Source of the DNA: a virus
Strand: one strand, 5' to 3'
IMG/VR virus record: IMGVR_UViG_3300041964_000083
Location: 1 to 64,000 of that record
DNA: 64,000 nt
Every line of letters begins with the position of its first letter. The first letter of the stretch is position 1. The notes under the pieces were generated by a model. That model was not told where the DNA came from and made no database searches. It worked only from the letters and a program-made list of their open reading frames with translations. The position numbers and the translations under genes are program-made. Positions 25,522 through 33,121 of this stretch are shown in pieces.

Positions 25522-25989
25522 TTAGAAAAAGATTGGGTTAGGGACAATTTGATTGTTCGATCCATCCCAGAGCAAAATTCCGTAAGCTGTGAGTTTTGAA
25601 ACAACCTTCTGTTCCATTTGTGACACTGGAATGTTTAGCTTTTCCCGAAATGTTGCTTTTGTGTTAGAGCGTATTTCGTTGAGAGTCCATTCAACGGGTG
25701 TTTTTGCTGCTGGTTTTAGCGGTACTTCTGCTAGCACACGCCAAGCCCAATAAGTGGTTAGGCATTTTTGCTCTAGAAGTTTGGCTTCGTCTTCTCCAAT
25801 AAGATGAGGAAGTATTTCGGGGTCAGTCAAGCTAATATTTTCAATTTTGTCAATCATAGGGTAAAGATGAATCCCTATGCTTTGGATTACTGATGAAGTA
25901 GAAATAACAACACTACGATGTAATCCACTTTTAACTTTTTGAGCTTGAGCAAGTTGATACAGTGTTTTAGAGTATTGTTCGTTAAGCAT
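25522..25989 (-). CDS. Hypothetical protein
   Basis: A 155-residue protein. ATG 25989 is chosen because the frame upstream to 26055 runs through GAGTTCA repeats and the next gene. The C-terminal half (FREKLNIPVSQMEQKVVSKLTAYGI) may be a winged helix. Function unknown. Confidence 0.5.
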   Translation of the reverse strand: MLNEQYSKTLYQLAQAQKVKSGLHRSVVISTSSVIQSIGIHLYPMIDKIENISLTDPEILPHLIGEDEAKLLEQKCLTTYWAWRVLAEVPLKPAAKTPVEWTLNEIRSNTKATFREKLNIPVSQMEQKVVSKLTAYGILLWDGSNNQIVPNPIFF

Positions 25990-26179
25990 GAGTTTGGTAT
26001 GACTTATGGGTGAGTTCAGCGTGAGTTCGGTGTTCTTTGCGGATAGCGCGATCATACGCGGCTTTAGCTTGGGACTCTACTTCATCTGGTGTTGCCCCTA
26101 CATCTTCAAACATTTTGCGGGTGCAATCTGCGTATTTTACTGGATCGAGCTTTAGAGTGTCCTGACACATGGTATTCAA
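25982..26179 (-). CDS. Small hypothetical protein
   Basis: A 65-residue protein (MNTMCQDTLKLDPVKYADC...) with a charged helical middle (VESQAKAAYDRAIRKEHRTH). It overlaps the next gene by eight bases. Its 3' end runs into GAGTTCA-type repeat sequence. Confidence 0.5.
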   Translation of the reverse strand: MNTMCQDTLKLDPVKYADCTRKMFEDVGATPDEVESQAKAAYDRAIRKEHRTHAELTHKSYQTHA

Positions 26180-26381
26180 TAGGTGTGGGTGTACAGGAGC
26201 ACCGAAACAAGAGCAGCTAACCTCGGCATTAGTTAGTATTGACGCTGAGGTTAGCCTGAGTTAAGTCTGAGTTCAGCGTCGAGAGCAACCCGGAGGGGGC
26301 GATGCTGTGTTGTTGCAGTCGGTTTGCGCGATCGCAACACTATAGTTACTGAAAATGATTAGCGCGATCGCAAAATAGATT
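26180..26381. other. Non-coding gap with inverted repeat
   Basis: No convincing gene. GACGCTGA and TCAGCGTC arms flank CCTGAGTTAAGTCTGAGT around 26240-26280, a further member of the GAGTTCA repeat group. Two GCGATCGC-type sites are near 26330 and 26362. The gap probably holds the promoter for the minus-strand genes below. Confidence 0.4.
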
Positions 26382-26588
26382 CTAGTTTTCACTAACTACC
26401 TCGTCTTGCTGCTCTTGTTGCAGAGTATTGAGATTGTCCGCAAGTATTTGAATTTGCTCAATATCGCTGGAATTATTAGCTTCCGCGATCGCGTTATTGA
26501 TTGTTTCTTTCAAGACTTCTACATTCAGTGTCATGCTGTTAATACCTCTTGTGTTTGCTTGAGGCACTAACGCTGCTTGCTTTGTCAT
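26382..26588 (-). CDS. Small acidic hypothetical protein
   Basis: Up to 68 residues; an internal ATG at 26534 would give 50. The sequence from TLNVEVLKETINNAIAEANN on is helical and acidic, possibly a short coiled coil. No function is evident. Confidence 0.4.
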   Translation of the reverse strand: MTKQAALVPQANTRGINSMTLNVEVLKETINNAIAEANNSSDIEQIQILADNLNTLQQEQQDEVVSEN

Positions 26589-26614
26589 TGGCGAAAGCAG
26601 CGTTAGTTAACCTT

Positions 26615-26734
26615 GAGTTCAGGATGAACTCTGTTGAGGTGAGTCACCTCTGTCCGCCGACTGGACACAGAAGGGCTGATAGCGTAACTCACACGTTATT
26701 CAATGTGAGTTCAGCCTGAGTTCAGGCTGAACTC
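26615..26734. repeat. Cluster of three palindromes, two of GAGTTCAG type
   Basis: Three palindromes in 120 bases: GAGTTCA-GGA-TGAACTC (26615-26631), GAGGTGA-G-TCACCTC (26636-26650), and GAGTTCAGCCT-GAGTTC-AGGCTGAACTC (26707-26734, perfect 11-bp arms). The gap has no gene. These may be operators, hairpins or a mobile short repeat. Confidence 0.65.
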
Positions 26735-26750
26735 GGTGATCGCTAATCAG

Positions 26751-27005
26751 TTAGAACGGTAGTGATTCTTGCTGGCGAAGTGCTTGTCTGCGCTCCCAAT
26801 CAATTAACAGATTTTGAGCAGCTATCTCTGGATTAAGGTAGCGGGTATCGTCGTCACCGCTAGTCAGCCAGCGTGGGAATGCGATGGATTTAAAGACTTG
26901 ACCAACGTAGATATCGTTGTAGTATACGATATATGCTTGGGTTATATCCTCGACGGGTTCGAGGTACAATGTGGTGTTGCAATCGGTTTTGGCTTGTTGT
27001 AGCAT
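26751..27005 (-). CDS. Small hypothetical protein
   Basis: An 84-residue protein with a beta-type core (NTTLYLEPVEDITQAYIVYYNDIYVGQVF) and a charged tail. It starts a minus-strand unit that diverges from the Xre regulator at 27179. Function unknown. Confidence 0.5.
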   Translation of the reverse strand: MLQQAKTDCNTTLYLEPVEDITQAYIVYYNDIYVGQVFKSIAFPRWLTSGDDDTRYLNPEIAAQNLLIDWERRQALRQQESLPF

Positions 27006-27129
27006 TTTTGGTTCCTTATGTTGAGGCGATCGCGTGTCTTGTCGGAGTGCGCGATCGCTTTTTGCGTTGTGGAGCTTCCGTGTGGTTGCTTGTCATGTCA
27101 CTATCTTATTAACCCGCTAATATTTTGTC

Positions 27130-27151
27130 AACGGGTTGACACGAACCCGTT
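27130..27151. promoter_or_regulatory. Operator candidate upstream of Xre regulator
   Basis: AACGGGTT (27130-27137) and AACCCGTT (27144-27151) are a perfect inverted repeat with a 6-base spacer. A further half-site AACCCGCTAAT is at 27111-27121. The site lies 28 bases before the regulator start, in the divergent gap, consistent with autoregulation. It is GC-marked against an AT-rich background. Confidence 0.55.
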
Positions 27152-27178
27152 AATGTTTTTAGATAGAAGGATGAGTTA

Positions 27179-27409
27179 GTGACAGACATGAAAGGATTGA
27201 GAAAAAAACTAAATTTAAGGGTTGAAGACGTTGCTTATCCGCTAGGCGTATCAGTTTCTAGCGTTAGGAACTGGGAAGCAGGTCGCACTATACCCAAACT
27301 AAGACTCGATCAATTTGCGTTTTTGTGTCGAATGTATCAAGTAGGAATAGAAGAACTTGAAGCAGCGGCTATGGAATCACAAAATAAATTGGAGACAAAT
27401 GATGGCTAA
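27179..27409 (+). CDS. Xre-family HTH regulator
   Basis: A 76-residue, single-domain Cro/CI-type protein. The HTH is explicit: KGLRKKLNLRVEDVAYPLG, VSVSSVRNWEAGRTIPK, LDQFAFLCRMYQVGIEEL. The start is GTG 27179 or ATG 27188, both after AGAAGG. The adjacent inverted repeat suggests self-control and control of the divergent gene at 27005. Confidence 0.85.
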   Translation: MTDMKGLRKKLNLRVEDVAYPLGVSVSSVRNWEAGRTIPKLRLDQFAFLCRMYQVGIEELEAAAMESQNKLETNDG

Positions 27410-27752
27410 AGAATGGCATTTAGAAAGAACGATGCAGTGCGATAAGTGTCCTTGGAAAGTTTCTACCAATCCGCTTGAAATACCTAATGGGTATTCAATA
27501 GAAAAGCACCAAGGATTGCGTAACACTATTTCAGATGGCTCCATCAACATAACTTCTACCCTGAATGCAATGGCGTGTCACGAATCAAAATTGGATAATC
27601 CAGTCTACTGTGTTGGTTGGCTTGAAAATCAGTTAGGTGTGGGTAACAATATTGCGCTTCGGTTAAAAATGTACAGTTGTGCTAACGCAGGAGACATAAC
27701 TATTGTAGGAGAACAGCATTTGAGTTTTGAAGATACTTTGCCAAAGCAGTGA
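27402..27752 (+). CDS. DUF6283-like cysteine protein
   Basis: A 116-residue protein. CDKCPWK near the start, then AMACHES and VYCVGWLENQLG, reproduce the pattern of small phage and actinobacterial proteins grouped as DUF6283, probably metal binding. The ATG at 27402 follows GGAG and overlaps the regulator stop region. Confidence 0.5.
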   Translation: MAKEWHLERTMQCDKCPWKVSTNPLEIPNGYSIEKHQGLRNTISDGSINITSTLNAMACHESKLDNPVYCVGWLENQLGVGNNIALRLKMYSCANAGDITIVGEQHLSFEDTLPKQ

Positions 27753-27754
27753 AT

Positions 27755-27961
27755 ATGACTAGAGATGAAGCATTAGAACATCAAATCAATGGCAATCAGT
27801 TAATTTTCCAAAACAGAATTATCTACATCAGTCAATTGTGTATGCCTTGGGCACAACCTGCTTGGGCGTATGTTGTTGAGAAAAATGAGAGGGGTTCGTT
27901 GATTTGGGGACAGAAGGTTCTGTTGTCTGAGTTGCTAGTTAACGAAAAAGTACGCGAATGA
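27755..27961 (+). CDS. Small hypothetical protein
   Basis: A 68-residue protein (MTRDEALEHQINGNQLIF...) with aromatic patches (CMPWAQPAWAYVV). It resembles small cyanobacterial 'hydrolase-like' leader peptides but cannot be assigned. Its stop overlaps the next ATG. Confidence 0.5.
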   Translation: MTRDEALEHQINGNQLIFQNRIIYISQLCMPWAQPAWAYVVEKNERGSLIWGQKVLLSELLVNEKVRE

Positions 27962-28215
27962 AACCCATTTACTATCAAAGGTTAACTTTGTCACAGCTTC
28001 AGTCTTTAGCAACAGACCGTTTTGGCTCCTTGCAATCTGCTTCGCTTATGGCGCAAAGAGCCTGTCAGCTAGGCGAGTCAATTACGAGGAACAAAGCGCC
28101 TTGGATTTGAGCTTTAGAAGAGCCACTTAATCCAGAAGACTTAGGCGCGATCGCGACACATGAGCGTTGGGCAAAAGATATGCGCGATCGCAGTAATCCC
28201 ACTATCACTACTTAG
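27958..28215 (+). pseudogene. Small gene interrupted by an in-frame TGA
   Basis: An ATGA-coupled frame encodes 50 residues to a TGA at 28108-28110. The same frame then continues with equally protein-like sequence (ALEEPLNPEDLGAIATHE, RWAKDMRDRSN) to TAG at 28213-28215. Both halves use HIP1-containing coding sequence. The simplest reading is an 85-codon gene broken by one nonsense mutation; a short 50-residue functional product, or readthrough, cannot be excluded. Confidence 0.5.
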
Positions 28216-28219
28216 AAAC

Positions 28220-28238
28220 TGACAACTAATTGATGTCA
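28220..28238. repeat. Dispersed palindrome, copy 6
   Basis: TGACAAC, spacer TAATT, GATGTCA, with one changed position in an arm. It lies between the interrupted gene and the terminator. Confidence 0.7.
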
Positions 28239-28245
28239 AAAAACT

Positions 28246-28269
28246 AACCCCCTCAACGTCGAGGGGGTT
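28246..28269. terminator. Bidirectional terminator hairpin
   Basis: AACCCCCTC and GAGGGGGTT form a 9-bp stem with a 6-base loop, followed by TTTTG on the plus strand and preceded by AAAA on the other. It separates convergent plus genes (ending 28215) and minus genes (ending 28303). Confidence 0.85.
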
Positions 28270-28302
28270 TTGTTATGGGTGTGTGGTGAGCAAGTGTGCT
28301 AA

Positions 28303-29070
28303 CTAAGCTGTAATTTGCGGACGCTCAATAATTTCAGACGACACGTTCATACCGACAAGATACTTATTATCAACCAAGCGGTAACGGTTCACCAGCTTTT
28401 TCCAGCTTCCATCACCCACACAAGTTGCGTAATCGATTTCAAATGCCGACTCCCCAGCATCTCGTACCATTTGGCGTTTACGTTCTAAATCAACAGGAAG
28501 CCAGTCACGAGAAGTATCTCGTGGAACCGCGTCTTCCATTGAAGTTAGTTTAAAAAGCCTTACAGCAGCTGGATTCAACCATACTTGGATGTTGTCCGTT
28601 GTTACCAAGCCTTGCGGTTGATCGCTATCAATCATTTCGCCTAAAGCATTATACAAAGGACGACTCATTTCTACGTATCCACCCATCCATATCTTGTCCA
28701 GACTATACGGTGAGCGTTGGCTTGGTTCATTCATGGTAAAATCTCCTGACTGACATTTGTCTAAACACGATCGCACCAAAGGCGTAGCTGCAATTGGAAT
28801 TGGGTGACTACGCTCTGGGCTAAAAATCTCGACAACTTGCTGATTCCAGTCCCTACAGGCATCTGCGAGTTGTTTCTTTTTGTCTTTGAATAGTAACTTT
28901 GCTGCTTTGAAACTGGGAGTAAAAACGCGAACGAGATCCAAGCAAAAATCGGTTGGATACTCAATCCCCACTTCGTCGGCAAATAACCGACCCGCAGTGG
29001 AATTAAAAATTTGCGTCAAATCCCTGATGAGAATTTCCATTTCCGAATCTTTTTTTTCGCATTTGTTCAA
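28303..29070 (-). CDS. PAS-like domain protein
   Basis: A 255-residue protein. The first ~120 residues are helical. The C-terminal ~130 residues read as a PAS-like fold (VTTDNIQVWLNPAAVRLFKLTSMEDAVP, then YATCVGDGSWKKLVNRYRLVDNKYLVG), as in input domains of regulators, but there is no kinase, cyclase or HTH. An internal Met at 28732 could give a PAS-only product. The N-terminus overlaps the gene upstream by 68 bases. The assignment is by pattern only. Confidence 0.45.
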   Translation of the reverse strand: MNKCEKKDSEMEILIRDLTQIFNSTAGRLFADEVGIEYPTDFCLDLVRVFTPSFKAAKLLFKDKKKQLADACRDWNQQVVEIFSPERSHPIPIAATPLVRSCLDKCQSGDFTMNEPSQRSPYSLDKIWMGGYVEMSRPLYNALGEMIDSDQPQGLVTTDNIQVWLNPAAVRLFKLTSMEDAVPRDTSRDWLPVDLERKRQMVRDAGESAFEIDYATCVGDGSWKKLVNRYRLVDNKYLVGMNVSSEIIERPQITA

Positions 29071-29587
29071 GTTCGCCCAATCCTCGTGATAAAGCTACCG
29101 AGAGCAGTGACAGTTCATCATCGGTAGGGCGTTCACCTCTGATGATTGCATCTACACGATCAAGAGCAATGATGTCCTCGAATGCTTCAATACAAGCCGC
29201 TCTATTGTTTTTAACTAGTTCAGCAATAGTTTCCAGTTCATCTCCTTTGACCATATAAGTCGCGAGTTGTTCTTCTTCAACATTGAGCAAATCTAAGCAG
29301 AGTCGTGCAATGTTGATCCATTCCCGACGAGAGAAAGACGCGATCGCGTCTTTGACTTGCTGGGCATCCAAAGGACGAGAGAGTAAAGCGTTTACTAACT
29401 CAGATTCTCCTAAACGTCCTCGACTGAAACGTTCCATCAGTTCCGCAAGCGAAACATCTATATCCACAGCCTGTTTCTGGAGAAGCGTTTTACAGGTCTT
29501 GGTGACCTGTATGTTTATGCGCTCTGTTTTTGGTTCATCCCAAGATTCGCCCTTCCCTTTGCGCGACTTGATTCCTTTTTTACCCAT
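29003..29587 (-). CDS. Putative DNA-binding protein with RHH-like N-terminus
   Basis: A 194-residue protein. A lysine-rich start is followed by TERINIQVTKTCKTLLQKQAVDIDVSLAELMERF, resembling a ribbon-helix-helix; the rest is helical and acidic. Similar proteins accompany plasmid or phage control loci. It forms an overlapping operon with the PAS-like gene, so the pair may be a small regulatory unit. Confidence 0.45.
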   Translation of the reverse strand: MGKKGIKSRKGKGESWDEPKTERINIQVTKTCKTLLQKQAVDIDVSLAELMERFSRGRLGESELVNALLSRPLDAQQVKDAIASFSRREWINIARLCLDLLNVEEEQLATYMVKGDELETIAELVKNNRAACIEAFEDIIALDRVDAIIRGERPTDDELSLLSVALSRGLGELEQMRKKRFGNGNSHQGFDANF

Positions 29588-29642
29588 ACTTTAAATTTAA
29601 GGTATTGCAGCACGCCTAAAGCAAAGCGCTAGAAAACATGAA

Positions 29643-29978
29643 CTACTCCGACTTGCTATCGCTGATGCCGGAGTTTCCAACAGCAGCAGATCGTCGTTTC
29701 TCACGCTTCTTTGCCCCTAGTTGCCGCATACTTGCGCAGGCGGTAGAGCTAGGCGACTCTGCGTGTAAAGAGGACAGTTCCTGCCCCCTTGCCCAAGTGA
29801 TGTTGACTTGGGCGGCATTAACGTCCCTATCCTCGACGTGATTACAGTTGGAATTAGAGCAAATATGAACTCTGTCTGCCAATGTCTTTGGTGTTAATCC
29901 CCAACATTTAGCGCATCGTTGAGTCGGCTTGAGTGTTTGAGTTGGAGACTCTATGTAGAACCCTCCATAGCAAACCAC
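29643..29978 (-). pseudogene. TnpB/OrfB (IS605-family) C-terminal relic
   Basis: The sequence QRCAKCWG, then HICSNSNCNHVEDRDVNAAQVN matches the zinc ribbon and final RuvC Asp region of IS200/IS605 TnpB. Only the last ~100 residues remain and there is no RuvC I/II part upstream, nor a TnpA. The CWG in place of the usual CG and the missing N-terminus mark it as degenerate. IS end hairpins were not seen. Confidence 0.7.
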
Positions 29979-30101
29979 TTTATCAACTTCTTATGTCTTC
30001 AACAAGACCTCTTGACACACCTCGTGCAAGTCACTATGCTGGTAAGCAATCAAACAAAACGCGATCGCACAGCTACTCAAATTCACAAACAAGGAGCCGC
30101 T

Positions 30102-30434
30102 TTGACACAAGAAACAATCACAAGAACAACTCAAGCATCAGCACCAGTAGTAGTTCCGACTTACCAAGTAGCGTTAACTGAAATCGCAAGAGTGTATCAA
30201 AAACTTGCGAACAGTGCAGGAGAGATACCTACACGTATTACTTGGTCAGAAGACCAGGAAGCTTACTTGGTAACCCTCCCGACGCCAACACTAAAAGTCA
30301 CAAAGTCGGAAGAAGGTAATGTTTTTTCAGTAACTCTTCCGAATTTTCCGTTCAAGCCGATCGCGCAAGGCTCAACAATGAATGAAGCTTTAGCAAACGC
30401 TATGGATGTTATCCAAGGTTACATGGAAGACTGA
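30102..30434 (+). CDS. Hypothetical protein, HicB-like fold possible
   Basis: A 110-residue protein. I chose TTG 30102 because AAGGAG sits at 30091-30096; the in-frame upstream ATGs at 29919 and 30036 lie in the TnpB relic or lack a site. The core TYQVALTEIARVYQKLANS, then AYLVTLPTPTLKVTKSEEG and ...GSTMNEALANAMDVIQGYMED resembles HicB-like antitoxin partial-RNase-H folds (a beta sheet with a terminal helix). No HicA partner is adjacent. Confidence 0.5.
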   Translation: MTQETITRTTQASAPVVVPTYQVALTEIARVYQKLANSAGEIPTRITWSEDQEAYLVTLPTPTLKVTKSEEGNVFSVTLPNFPFKPIAQGSTMNEALANAMDVIQGYMED

Positions 30435-30454
30435 TTTGTGAGATTCGCGCACTG

Positions 30455-30477
30455 ACCCTTCTCTTTGTTAGAAGGGT
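30455..30477. terminator. Hairpin after 30434 gene
   Basis: ACCCTTCT and AGAAGGGT form an 8-bp stem with a 7-base loop. No T-run follows, but a second small hairpin GAGC/GCTC is at 30482-30493. Termination or attenuation before the gene at 30538 is possible. Confidence 0.5.
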
Positions 30478-30537
30478 GAATGAGCGAAAGCTCTCTCAAT
30501 AAATGCAGTAAGTAATCAATCAAGGCACTAACTAATC

Positions 30538-30777
30538 ATGCAAACCTTATTGCAACGCCAACGTAGCGTTCAAATTCGTGTGCGTCGGTATCGCTTGCGT
30601 TGTATTGCACAGCTACTCAAACACGGTGCATCAGAATCTTTATGCGATCGCGTTCTCTATATCTGGGAAAACGGATCTGCGGGCAAGGATACGCCAGATG
30701 ACAAAGTATTAAATGATGCCCACAAGATTCTTGCTAGAGCTGCTAGAGTTCCTAGTCAGCAGCGCATTGCTGCTTAA
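30538..30777 (+). CDS. Small basic hypothetical protein
   Basis: A 79-residue, strongly basic protein (RQRSVQIRVRRYRLRCIAQLL) with a CDRV-type HIP1-encoded segment. It may bind nucleic acid. The next gene starts two bases after its stop. Confidence 0.5.
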   Translation: MQTLLQRQRSVQIRVRRYRLRCIAQLLKHGASESLCDRVLYIWENGSAGKDTPDDKVLNDAHKILARAARVPSQQRIAA

Positions 30778-30779
30778 AA

Positions 30780-30983
30780 ATGCCGAGATCTAATTTTTCT
30801 GAAATTGTAGCGTTTGCTAAGAAGCATGGCTTTTCTGTTCAACGGCATCCTGTAAAAGGCTTCCGTGTTTGGTACACGGAATACCCCCGTGACAAACACT
30901 TGAATCCCGTGAAACGCACTTTAACGGGCGTTAAGAACTTTATCGAGGCTGAAATTCAAAAAGAAAATGCAAGTGTCAATTAG
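30780..30983 (+). CDS. Small basic hypothetical protein
   Basis: A 67-residue protein: SEIVAFAKKHGFSVQRHPVKGFRVWY looks like a small alpha-beta fold similar to HicA-like or DUF-type RNA binders (helix, then GFxVxxxxGxxxxx), but no catalytic His pattern is certain. Could form a pair with the HicB-like gene at 30102 in a diverged toxin-antitoxin layout; this is speculative. Confidence 0.45.
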   Translation: MPRSNFSEIVAFAKKHGFSVQRHPVKGFRVWYTEYPRDKHLNPVKRTLTGVKNFIEAEIQKENASVN

Positions 30984-31018
30984 CTTGCTGGGTGGAGTGT
31001 GGCGTGGAGATTGATTAT

Positions 31019-31048
31019 CGATTGACTAATAACGTTATTAGTCAATCG
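31019..31048. promoter_or_regulatory. Perfect 30-bp palindrome upstream of actin-like operon
   Basis: Arms of 15 bases (31019-31033 and 31034-31048) pair exactly with no spacer (CGATTGACTAATAAC and complement). It ends 29 bases before the TTG start at 31078. In plasmid segregation loci such a site would serve as operator or centromere. It can also form a cruciform or terminator. Confidence 0.65.
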
Positions 31049-31077
31049 ACTTATATCGTCAAAAGCAAGGAGGGACA

Positions 31078-31872
31078 TTGAGTTTCCAACGAAACACTTT
31101 AAGTAGTTTTTTTGCAGATGTCGAAGATGAAGCTCCAAAAACAGCTCCATCTATTAGAGCTGTTTCCAAACCTCAGCCTACTGTAGAAGCAGGGGAAGAG
31201 GAAGAAGCGGTAGAGCCAGAACAAGTTACGAGTACCGTGCTTCGAGAAGCCTCAGCAACCGTAACTAACTTTTCTCCGATAAGCTTCAGCAATCATGGTG
31301 GTTACAACCCAGTAACCTACCTATCTCCTGATGGTTCTTTAATGTATCTATCCCAAGAAGAAAAACAGCGACTTGGGATAAAACCAGGAATCAAAAAAAT
31401 AAACGTAATCGCCCCTGAGTTTTTAGGGAAATCAAACAAAACAGGGATGAAGTATTACCGAGTTATTCGGTTTTTTTACCCACCAAGCTATCTAGCCAAA
31501 GGTAGCGATCGCTCCCCTGATTTAACTCCTGAAGGTATTGCGGCTTTAGTAAGCTACAGCAATTGCCCAGAAGAAGAACGAACTGCGTACCTTGAGCAGT
31601 TGAAAGAAACCTATCAAGCATGGCTTCGAGCGTGCGGGGCGATAGATTCTACTGATACAGGAATTGAAGTATTTCAAAACCAAAGCATTCAGTTAGAAAT
31701 TACTGACACAGCTGCCAAGGTTTTTAATCTTTGCAAAAGACTTTGCGAAGGAATTGCAGAGGAAGCTTTAGCTAATGCTCGGCAGTTTGCTAAGACACTT
31801 CCTGCGCGAATCAACAAAGAAATTAACTCTCAGCTAACAGAAGAATTAGGAGAATACGATGAGTCAAACTAA
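31078..31872 (+). CDS. Hypothetical protein, first gene of actin-like operon
   Basis: A 264-residue protein starting at TTG after a strong AAGGAGGG site. The N-terminal ~70 residues are acidic and disordered in look. The central part (YLSPDGSLMYLSQEEKQRLGI, KYYRVIRFFYPPSYL) is unknown, and the C-terminal ~80 residues are helical with paired cysteines (LCKRLC). By position it might be the DNA-binding adaptor of the segregation system, or a regulator. It overlaps the actin-like gene by 14 bases. Confidence 0.55.
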   Translation: MSFQRNTLSSFFADVEDEAPKTAPSIRAVSKPQPTVEAGEEEEAVEPEQVTSTVLREASATVTNFSPISFSNHGGYNPVTYLSPDGSLMYLSQEEKQRLGIKPGIKKINVIAPEFLGKSNKTGMKYYRVIRFFYPPSYLAKGSDRSPDLTPEGIAALVSYSNCPEEERTAYLEQLKETYQAWLRACGAIDSTDTGIEVFQNQSIQLEITDTAAKVFNLCKRLCEGIAEEALANARQFAKTLPARINKEINSQLTEELGEYDESN

Positions 31873-33121
31873 ATTAAAGAAAGCCGAGTATCCTTTGTCT
31901 TGGGAAATTAAGGATGATGCCATGCACGTCACCTTAAGTCCCCAAATGTCTAATTCGTTAGTGCTTGCTCAAGAGGGTACAAGAATCTGTGTTGCTGATT
32001 TAGGTCGCTCTGGAGTAAAGATTACTGACGTAGCTGTTGACTCAGAAACTGGAATTGTTACGATTATCATTCGTAAAATCACATCTCACTTAGCTGAAGT
32101 TCCAGCAGAGAAACTGGTAAAAGCGACTGGATTTTTCAAGCAGCAGAAGACTTCAGCTAAAAAGATTTGTTTCAAAGCAACCGACGACAAAGGCGTCACA
32201 AAAACTTATGCAGTTGGTGAGCGTGCAGCATCGCTGGGTGGTGCGGCTGGCTTAAACCAAGCTAAAACGGTTGACATGGATAAACGGTTGATGGGTGTAA
32301 TGACTGCCCTCGGCATTTTCTCTGGTGAAATTGCCTTAGGTGTTCAAATACCGTTTGCTTCTGGAAAACAGTTTCAGGGAGAATCAGAAAAAGCACAGCA
32401 CCTAGTTAAGGACGGGTTACGGTGGGAGTTGGAAAACAAACCACGCCAGCTAACTCTTCAGGATGACAACTTGCGTGTAGCCCCTGAAGATTATTACTCG
32501 GAATACCTGACTTGGGAGTTGAAGTATGACCGAGCAGGTAATGAGTATCCCTGCTGGCAAGGGATGGGGAGGTTGATTGTTGGTCTTGGTTTTCAAACGA
32601 CCAACATTGGGGTTATTGATGAAGATGACGCTTTTGACCCTATGCTTAGTCAGTCCATTCAGTTTGGGGTCAATCAGTTCTATAAATACTGTGCTGAACC
32701 GATGGGCAACAACGTCAACTTTGAAGACCCTAAGTTTATTGAGCTAATTAATTCGATTGCTACAATCTCTCCAGCAGACGAACCTCCTTTCGAGACTTCA
32801 ATTCAAGTACCAGGACAGGCTAAACCATTAGAGTTTGGTGAACTAAAAGGTTTTGTTGAATCGGCTAAGAACTCATTTTTTGCCGAGTTAATGGCAAAGC
32901 TCGGACTCAGTTCAGATTTTGATTCTAGTTCAAGCAAGGCTACGGATATTGCTAGTTTGTTTGCTGCTTATGGTCGGTTCAGTGTTGTGGGCGGTGGCGC
33001 TTATTTATTTGGCGATCGCTTAATTGAAACCCTCGACAACTTTGAAGGGTTCGTCTGCCCTCTACCTGATGTAGCATCAGCGCTGGGTATGACGTTGGCA
33101 GTTGCTAGAGGGGAATTTTAA
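31859..33121 (+). CDS. Actin-like (ParM/Alp-type) protein, divergent
   Basis: A 420-residue protein with the layout of plasmid actins. TYAVGERAASLGGAAGL followed by MGVMTALGIFSGEI resembles the ALP N-domain. GRLIVGLGFQTTNIGVID takes the place of the phosphate-binding DxGxxTTD loop. QSIQFGVNQFYKY follows as in ParM, and FSVVGGGAYLFGDRLIET matches the adenosine motif (GGGA). The two catalytic Asp positions of the ATP site appear altered (GLGFQTTN), so nucleotide use may be weakened. It could move or position phage-plasmid DNA. Confidence 0.65.
   Translation: MSQTKLKKAEYPLSWEIKDDAMHVTLSPQMSNSLVLAQEGTRICVADLGRSGVKITDVAVDSETGIVTIIIRKITSHLAEVPAEKLVKATGFFKQQKTSAKKICFKATDDKGVTKTYAVGERAASLGGAAGLNQAKTVDMDKRLMGVMTALGIFSGEIALGVQIPFASGKQFQGESEKAQHLVKDGLRWELENKPRQLTLQDDNLRVAPEDYYSEYLTWELKYDRAGNEYPCWQGMGRLIVGLGFQTTNIGVIDEDDAFDPMLSQSIQFGVNQFYKYCAEPMGNNVNFEDPKFIELINSIATISPADEPPFETSIQVPGQAKPLEFGELKGFVESAKNSFFAELMAKLGLSSDFDSSSSKATDIASLFAAYGRFSVVGGGAYLFGDRLIETLDNFEGFVCPLPDVASALGMTLAVARGEF

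Noticed and set aside
26814-27002. Plus-strand ORF of 62 codons
   Set aside because: Antisense to the 84-residue gene at 26751-27005, which has the more protein-like sequence.
27121-27142. TTGTCAAC-GGG-TTGACA as another copy of the dispersed palindrome
   Set aside because: The arms are in the reverse order and the site overlaps the AACGGGTT operator candidate of the Xre gene.
29643-29978. Functional TnpB or RNA-guided nuclease locus
   Set aside because: Only the zinc-ribbon end remains; no RuvC I/II residues, no omegaRNA region or TnpA seen.
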